This document shows, one piece after another, positions 8,338-12,500 of a stretch of 12,500 bases of DNA. The notes under the pieces are model-generated. The model made no database searches. It saw only the letters and a list, made by a program, of their open reading frames with translations, and was not told the DNA's origin. The position numbers were made by a program, and so were the translations under genes. The stretch is from Acropora yongei. Lineage: Eukaryota; Cnidaria; Anthozoa; Scleractinia; Acroporidae. Each line of letters opens with the position of its first letter. The first letter of the stretch is position 1. The stretch covers positions 7,758,571-7,771,070 of the forward strand of contig BLFN01000290.1 of NCBI GenBank assembly GCA_014634225.1, given 5' to 3'.

Positions 8338-9095
8338 ATGGAGTTTAAAGTTCTTTCTTTGAAAACGAGAGGCTTTACTCAGCCCTTTTGTGATTATCTT
8401 TCCATGATTTACTCTTTGAAGCTGATATTTTTTGTTTCCAAAAAATTCAAATTTCTAGTCCTTCCTTTTGCTGAGAAATGGCAAAGATCATGCTTTTGGT
8501 GCCCCGCATTTGGTAAACAAGGCGGTGTTATGACCTGCCTTTCCGATTCTTTTAATTTTGAAGTTGTCAAATGAAAACGTGATACTTCTGGGAGAATTGC
8601 AAGCATTGTAATTAAAGTTAACGATTTTTGTATTAATCTTGTCAATATTTATGCACCCACTAATTTGACCGAACGGAAAGTGTTCTTTGAAACTTTACAT
8701 GAGTCCTTTTTTCCTTTGATTTTAATTGTTATGAATATCAATCTGACAAAGTTGGCAGTAATTTGTCCTGTGCCAAGTATCTTGATTTTCGATTGACCTT
8801 TAATTTAATTGATGCTTGGCATCGTTTAAATCCGTGTTCTCGACAATGTACTTGGTTTAATTTGGATTTTTTGATCGGTTCTCGTTTAGTCAAAATTTTT
8901 GTTTGTCAGAGTTTTTTTTCTTTTATATCTCATTGCGAAATTAAGCCCTTTTGTTTCTCTGATCCTTATATTGTTTACCTTTCTCTTCGTTTTGATGATT
9001 TGCGTCCCCGTGGACCTGGATTATGGAAGTTTAATAATTCTTTACTTGATGATACTAATTTTACGATAATATTTCAGAACGCATTGGTGCTTTAA
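8338..9095 (+). pseudogene. LINE B APE-type endonuclease, SDH mutated to SDP
   Basis: ORF2 starts at ATG 8338 (MEFKVLSLKTRGFTQPF), 48 bp after the ORF1 stop. It continues with FAEKWQRSCFWCPAFGKQGG and FNFEVVK to a stop at 8572-8574. Beyond a shift, GRIASIVIKVNDFCINLVNI, YAPTNLTERKVFFETLHE and, in another frame, DFNCYEYQSDKVGSN follow (about 8590-8760); a few residues before DFN are lost. The final frame 8763-9095 carries SRQCTWFNLDFLIGSRLVK and CFSDPYIVYLSLRFDDLRPR. The catalytic SDH is SDP here (8958-8966), so the active-site His is gone. In an intact element this enzyme nicks target DNA. Confidence 0.75.
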
Positions 9096-9253
9096 TTAAA
9101 TGTATCGAACACTTTCCTTTTGTTAAACTTGGGTGGGACTTTTCTAAAAATTCCATCAAGGCGGAAATTATTTCCTTTGCTAAAACCAAGCATAAAAACC
9201 TCTCACATGAATGCATTGTCTTAACATTTGTGACCTTGAAATGTAGATTTAAT

Positions 9254-9281
9254 GAGCTAGTTTTAAAGAGCTAGTTTTAAA
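9254..9281 (+). repeat. 14-bp perfect tandem duplication in LINE B
   Basis: GAGCTAGTTTTAAA occurs twice in immediate succession (9254-9267 and 9268-9281) in the linker between endonuclease and RT. A 14-bp duplication is not a multiple of three, so it is itself a frameshifting lesion. It looks like a local slippage or repair event after the element died. Confidence 0.8.
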
Positions 9282-9284
9282 AGA

Positions 9285-10800
9285 ATTTACTGGCGTCGAA
9301 ATTCGTTCTAAAGCTCAGTGGCTTGCAGAGGGGAAAAAACCTTCTCGTTTCTTCTTTAAGCTTGACACTGAAATTAAGCAAGAGCTCATGCAATTTTATT
9401 CTCATTTGTTTTTGCCCGAACCTTTTGATGCACGTGTAAACAAACGTGTTTGGCTAGCATGGAAAACCACCTTACTTTTTCGCAATAGCAGTCATGCGAG
9501 GGGTTTTTTATCGCTTCAAGAACTGATTCTGTTAAAACCCTTAACCTCGGCAAATCTACCAGTTCTTCAGTTGAGTTTCATTAACATTTTTGGGAAATTT
9601 TGGGTCCCCTTTCTCCTCTGCGTTGCCAACCAATGTTCTCGTGACTCTATGAAAGGCAGTGTCACTAGACTTATTGTTAAGAAACATGGCTATATTAGGA
9701 ATCTGAAGAACTGCCGTCCTATTTCTTTGCTAAATGTAGATTATAAGACTATTTCAAAAGTTCTTACTTCTCGCCTCGCTAAGATTATTGAATCTGTTGT
9801 CCATTCTGATCAAACTTGTTGAGTTTCTGGCCGTAGCATCTTTTCTAATGTGACGCTGTTGCATGACATTATTGATCTTATTCAGGAAACCGATTAACGT
9901 GCCATTTTAGTCAGTTTAGATCGAGAAAAGGCCTTTGATCGAGTCGATAGTATTTTTCTTTTGCAAATACCTGAAGTTTGTGGTTTTGATCCTGATTTTG
10001 GCAGATGTGATTCCACCTTGTATAATGATGCTTTCATGCAGATTATTATTAATAATCATCTCTCCCCTAAAGTCTGTTTGCAACGCAGAGTGAGACAGGG
10101 TGATCCCTTATCCCCTTTATTCTTTGTGTTGAGGTGCTTGCATCTTTAATCCATTTTCTCCCAAGATTGATGGCTTTCTCTTGCCTCGGGCCAATGCCTT
10201 ACAGGCATGAGCTTGGCTTTATGCCGATGATGTTTTTGCTGTTCTGAATAATTTAGTTGATTTAGTTGATTTATATGAGAAAGGCAAAGGTGCAAAACTT
10301 AATAAGTCTAAAACTGAGGCTATGTGGTTGTGGGCATTGCAGGCCTGGCGGTCTCATTCTGACAAACGTCTAGGCCTCACTTAGGTCAAACAGATGAAGA
10401 TTTAAGGTGTCTTTTTTGGCACCGTCCTTGTTGAACAGGATAAATGGATGCCCAGGATTAATAAACTTGAGAAACCTCTTGTTCTCTGGAGAACTAGATC
10501 CTTATCCGTTTTGGGTAAGGCGTTAGTAATTAATGTCTTAAGTTTTAGTAAACTGCTTTATCTTGCTAAGGTCCTGATTGTGCCTTCTTGGGTTTTTGCT
10601 TGCATTAATTTGATTGTTTGGCCTTTCTTATGGGGCTGCAGGATGGAAACTCTAGCCCGGAATACTTGTTACCTTGAAGTTAAAGATGGAGGAATTAACC
10701 TCTTAAATCTCAGATTGAAATGCCAACCACTTGATGGGAGGATTTCTATTCTCGCTGATTTAGTTGACTCTAGTTTTTATTTGTGCAGGTTTTAGGTTGG
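9285..10800 (+). pseudogene. LINE B reverse transcriptase, YADD retained, several stops
   Basis: The linker KAQWLAEGKKPSRFFFKLDT (9312-9371) is followed by RT blocks. KGSVTRLIVKKHGYIRNLKN and RPISLLNVDYKTISKVLTSR lie at about 9652-9770, and QTC just before the TGA at 9820-9822. The same frame continues through GRSIFSNVTLLHDIIDLIQ, a TAA at 9895-9897, motif A LDREKAFDRVD (9916-9948), and RVRQGDPLSPLFF (about 10087-10125; usual Gly before VRQG is Arg), to TAA 10147-10149. After a +1 shift come KIDGFLLPRA and the intact catalytic box YADD (10220-10231), then KLNKSKTEAMW, two more stops, and INKLEKPLVLWRTRSLSVLG with FLWGCRMETLARNTCYLE (about 10455-10680). The enzyme would copy element RNA at the nicked target. 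This copy cannot make it. Confidence 0.8.
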
Positions 10801-11550
10801 CCGCCGCCTCTCTACTTTACATCCCGAGTGGCGGTCTTTAGCGTCTAATTTAGTTTTTCATGCTGTTCTACCAACTAAGCTATATTCTGATTGCATTTCT
10901 GTCCTTAGTTCTCTTTGCATAGTTGATGAGAACCTTATTTGTAAAGTTTTTTTACAATCTGTTACTTTCTAATGAATAATTCTCGCCTCTCCTCTAGTGG
11001 CACTGGACACCTGTGTTTGGCCCAGGATTTTCTCTTGCAAATCATTGGTCTCGCGTCCATTGAGGTTTGTGATTCTCTAGGTCGTTGGGGCTACATTAGT
11101 AACCCCCACTGCCCTTTCACCATTGATCATTGTTTTTTTCATTGTTCTGGGGTGAAATGTGTTTGGACTCATTTTTCTCCACTGTATCTCGGGTCCTCGG
11201 AAAGCAGTTTACTTCTACCCCTCCTGTTGTTTTTTCTTATGCTGGCCTGCAACTTCCGCCAAAAAATCTGCTACTGCACGCTACATTATTAAGACCATTA
11301 TTACTGGCGTTTGTCTCTTTCGAAATAAGACTTCCTTTCGAAACATTAAGGATAATTATCTAGCGATCATTCGTTTTGTTTCTTTTGATATATCTTCTCA
11401 CATCAGCACTGATTTTCTTTAACTCTTTCTCATTTTCTCGACCACTGGTCCTTTTCCCCGTTTATTTGTGTTGATGAGGGTTTCTGTACTTCTGCATTCC
11501 CTTATCATTTCCGATGACATTCTTTTTTTGTTCTAAACATCATTGCGGCA
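10801..11550 (+). pseudogene. LINE B ORF2 C-terminal region with Cys/His segment
   Basis: Family-like pieces in changing frames: GRRLSTLHPEWRSLASN (about 10799-10850), VLPTKLYSDCISVLSSLC, WGYISNPHCPFTIDHCFFHC followed by WTHFSPLYLG (about 11086-11190), and further on KKSATARYIIKTIITGVCLF with FRNKTSFRN (about 11255-11345). The C-x-IDHC-x-C pattern resembles the C-terminal zinc-finger-like motif (TIDHCFxxC, then VW) of Tx1/L1-type ORF2 proteins; one expected N-terminal Cys is not obvious. Past 11420 the match fades into a T-rich stretch that probably holds the element's 3' end. Confidence 0.65.
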
Positions 11551-11729
11551 TCCTTCAAGTAAAGTTCCCCATTAAAAGGCAGGGAACTGAGCAATTTGGA
11601 AATGCGAACAAAGTTTTTGAGACCAAGTAAAATGCACTAACTGGAGACTTTTGTTCAAGAAGAAGGCTGCAAAAATCTCAAACAAAAATTCATTTTTCAA
11701 CTGGGTACAATCTCTCCACACGGAATTCA
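11551..11729. other. Unassigned stretch between LINE B and the ribozyme-bearing fragment
   Basis: This is AT-rich sequence without a recognisable coding region or RNA gene. A 60-residue open frame crosses it but has low-complexity composition (Lys/Asn/Ser/His) and no recognisable motif. The 5' limit of the Penelope-like fragment to the right may lie within it. Confidence 0.35.
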
Positions 11730-11735
11730 TGAACA

Positions 11736-11767
<32 letters not shown>

Positions 11768-11940
11768 ATTGACCATATTTCTACCTATAGCAAAGCTCCT
11801 CTACACTCCCATATAATCCACAACACCCCACAATTCCTCTATTCGCTCTGACGAAGGGCTAACGCTCGAAACGTCAGCTTTCTAAACGTTTCACAGTGGT
11901 AACTCAAACTTTATCAACTTGTTTGATAAAACTAAATTTG
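11730..11940 (+). mobile_element. Terminal fragment of a Penelope-like element or retrozyme
   Basis: A C-rich stretch (about 11760-11840) leads into a hammerhead ribozyme motif, followed by TTTCACAGTGGTAACTCAAA and TTTATCAACTTGTTTGATAAA near 11890-11931. This order matches what I remember of terminal repeats of cnidarian Penelope-like elements, which are known to carry minimal type I hammerheads. Small non-coding retrozymes carry the same ribozymes. No GIY-YIG endonuclease or RT of a Penelope-like element is visible, and only one ribozyme copy is present, so this is a solo end or truncated copy. Boundaries are approximate. Confidence 0.55.
11845..11878 (+). ncRNA. Type I hammerhead ribozyme with 2-bp helix III
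   Basis: All conserved hammerhead parts are present in order. Helix I strands are GCT (11845-11847) and AGC (11876-11878), which pair perfectly. Core box 1 is CTGACGA (11848-11854). Helix II is GGGC/GCTC (11856-11859 with 11864-11867, one G-U) closed by the loop TAAC. Core box 2 is GAAA (11868-11871). A minimal helix III AC/GT (11871-11872 with 11873-11874) has no loop, and the cleavage-site C is 11875. The one oddity is an extra A (11855) before helix II. Hammerheads self-cleave RNA; versions with such a short helix III are known in Penelope-like elements and metazoan retrozymes, where they are thought to work as dimers. Cleavage would fall between 11875 and 11876. Confidence 0.8.
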
Positions 11941-12244
11941 TGTGTACAAGAAATGCGACAACGCAAAATACACCTGTTCATATAAATGCAAAGTGCAGGC
12001 CTATGTCAATGGCCTTGTGGCAAATGAATTTTTCAAGGTGCAACTACCGAAAGACATTAAAAGATTCATTGAGATCCTCACCGATCCGTTTTGCGAAGTC
12101 ACCCGACCACTCTGTGTTCATTACAATTTGATTGAGGTGAATGACGGCCGGTGCTGGTAAATCAAGGAACATCGCTTTTTGGACAACGCTATCAAAGCGA
12201 TCAACGACAAGGACATCAGCCAAGTTACGCCCAGGTCGTTTTGA
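11936..12244 (+). pseudogene. Cys-rich coding remnant of unknown family, one internal stop
   Basis: Immediately after the ribozyme-bearing fragment a frame opens as CVYKKCDNAKYTCSYKCKV (11939-11995), with four regularly placed cysteines suggesting a metal-binding or disulfide start. It continues with GLVANEFFKVQLPKDIKRFI and VTRPLCVHYNLIEVNDGRCW to TAA at 12158-12160. The same frame then continues in coding-like composition (IKEHRFLDNAIKAINDKDIS) to TGA at 12242-12244, so the TAA is probably a premature stop. No start codon is needed if this is an internal exon. I do not recognise the family. An alternative is that the GGTAAATC at the TAA is a splice donor. Confidence 0.4.
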
Positions 12245-12399
12245 ATGTATGGTGCGATGAAAGAACCGGAACCGGATAGTTTAAGGAAATATTTAACAAT
12301 TATAACAGTTATTGTAACATTAAGGTAAACATAGCTTCTATTATGTAATCTTCATAAATGAGAAAATTCTTGACGGTCACAATTGAAATTTTGCAAATT
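12245..12399. other. AT-rich stretch with nothing recognisable
   Basis: No coding region, RNA gene or repeat could be supported here on either strand. The base composition resembles intronic or intergenic DNA. Confidence 0.4.
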
Positions 12400-12404
12400 T
12401 TACG

Positions 12405-12498
12405 AGAAACTTAACAGAACTTTGTGGCTTTGCTTTTTTTTTGTTGTTTCTGGGACAGCCCTATCCATAACTTCATCTGTGGTTAACTCACAGAATAA
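12405..12498 (-). other. Possible partial exon running off the right edge
   Basis: On the minus strand, from the window edge inward, a frame reads LFCELTTDEVMDRAVPETTKKK, followed by a 9-base A run where the frame may slip. The acidic helix followed by VPETTKKK is reminiscent of the N-terminal region of cnidarian KIAA1958/Crypton-like or MYM-type proteins, but the stretch is only about 30 residues long. A possible splice donor GTTAAG lies just inward. This is weak evidence; it could be chance. Confidence 0.2.
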
Positions 12499-12500
12499 CA

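Larger units (their letters stand above)
7460..11550 (+). mobile_element. LINE B: nearly full-length but broken Tx1/L1-like LINE
   Basis: A second non-LTR retrotransposon of about 4.1 kb in the same orientation as LINE A, but of a different family. Its ORF1 has three knuckles instead of two and the RT wording differs. The layout is ORF1 (about 7505-8289), ORF2 endonuclease (from ATG 8338 to about 9095), linker, RT (about 9530-10280), thumb/connection region, and a C-terminal Cys/His segment (about 11100-11180), with family-like sequence continuing to about 11500. Stops and frameshifts occur throughout. No poly(A) tail or target site duplication is evident, so both ends are approximate. The left end meets LINE A inside the latter's RT. 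Confidence 0.8.

Noticed and set aside
10251..10275. Short tandem repeat TTAGTTGAT
   Set aside because: Only about two and a half units and within the RT reading frame (repeated Leu-Val-Asp); too short to treat as a separate element.
3950..11550. Target site duplications around the SINEs and LINEs
   Set aside because: Flanks were compared by eye at each boundary and no convincing direct repeats were found; boundaries remain approximate.
11848..11877. Simple hairpin CTGACG/CGTCAG as the functional structure
   Set aside because: The inverted repeat is real, but the same bases satisfy the full hammerhead core and helices, which is a far more specific explanation. It may be an alternative fold.
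1..12500. CRISPR arrays, bacterial operons, phage defence systems
   Set aside because: No regularly spaced repeats, no ribosome binding sites, and introns, LINEs and SINEs point to a eukaryotic genome.

Overview
The window looks like AT-rich, intron-containing animal DNA. The best guess is an anthozoan cnidarian such as a stony coral or sea anemone. The grounds are the repeat types: Tx1/L1-like LINEs, tRNA-derived SINEs and a minimal hammerhead ribozyme of the Penelope/retrozyme kind, next to a RecQ-like helicase and a DUF6589-like protein. Family names come from recognising motifs, not from a search. There is no bacterial-style operon, and no gene in the window is clearly intact.

Left part (1-3920): the 3' part of a DUF6589-like coding region runs rightwards to a stop at 902-904. 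It carries one frameshift and one internal stop. Facing it tail to tail, 315 bp away, is a decayed RecQ-like helicase on the minus strand (3815 down to 1220). The helicase still has its exon-intron structure, with a 701-bp GT-AG intron whose removal restores the motif KQWGL. It has three internal stops and one frameshift, so it is a decayed copy that was never processed through a spliced RNA.

Middle part (about 3950-7450): LINE A, plus strand, is a dead non-LTR retrotransposon. It keeps a two-zinc-knuckle ORF1 remnant, an APE-type endonuclease in pieces, and a reverse transcriptase with an internal deletion and a mutated YADD box. Two different tRNA-derived SINEs interrupt it, one on each strand (about 5026-5182 minus, about 6384-6735 plus).

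Right-middle part (about 7460-11550): LINE B, plus strand, is a second and more complete element of related type. It has a three-knuckle ORF1, endonuclease, reverse transcriptase with YADD retained, and a C-terminal zinc-finger-like segment. Stops and frameshifts break it throughout, and the endonuclease SDH motif has become SDP.

Right end (11550-12500): a terminal fragment of a Penelope-like element or retrozyme contains an excellent match to a type I hammerhead ribozyme (11845-11878). It abuts a cysteine-rich, unrecognised coding remnant (11936-12244). The last 100 bp hold a weak minus-strand coding candidate that runs off the window.

Overall this is a graveyard of nested mobile elements. 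The two observations most worth checking are the hammerhead ribozyme and the paired DUF6589/RecQ module, which may itself be a large mobile element.
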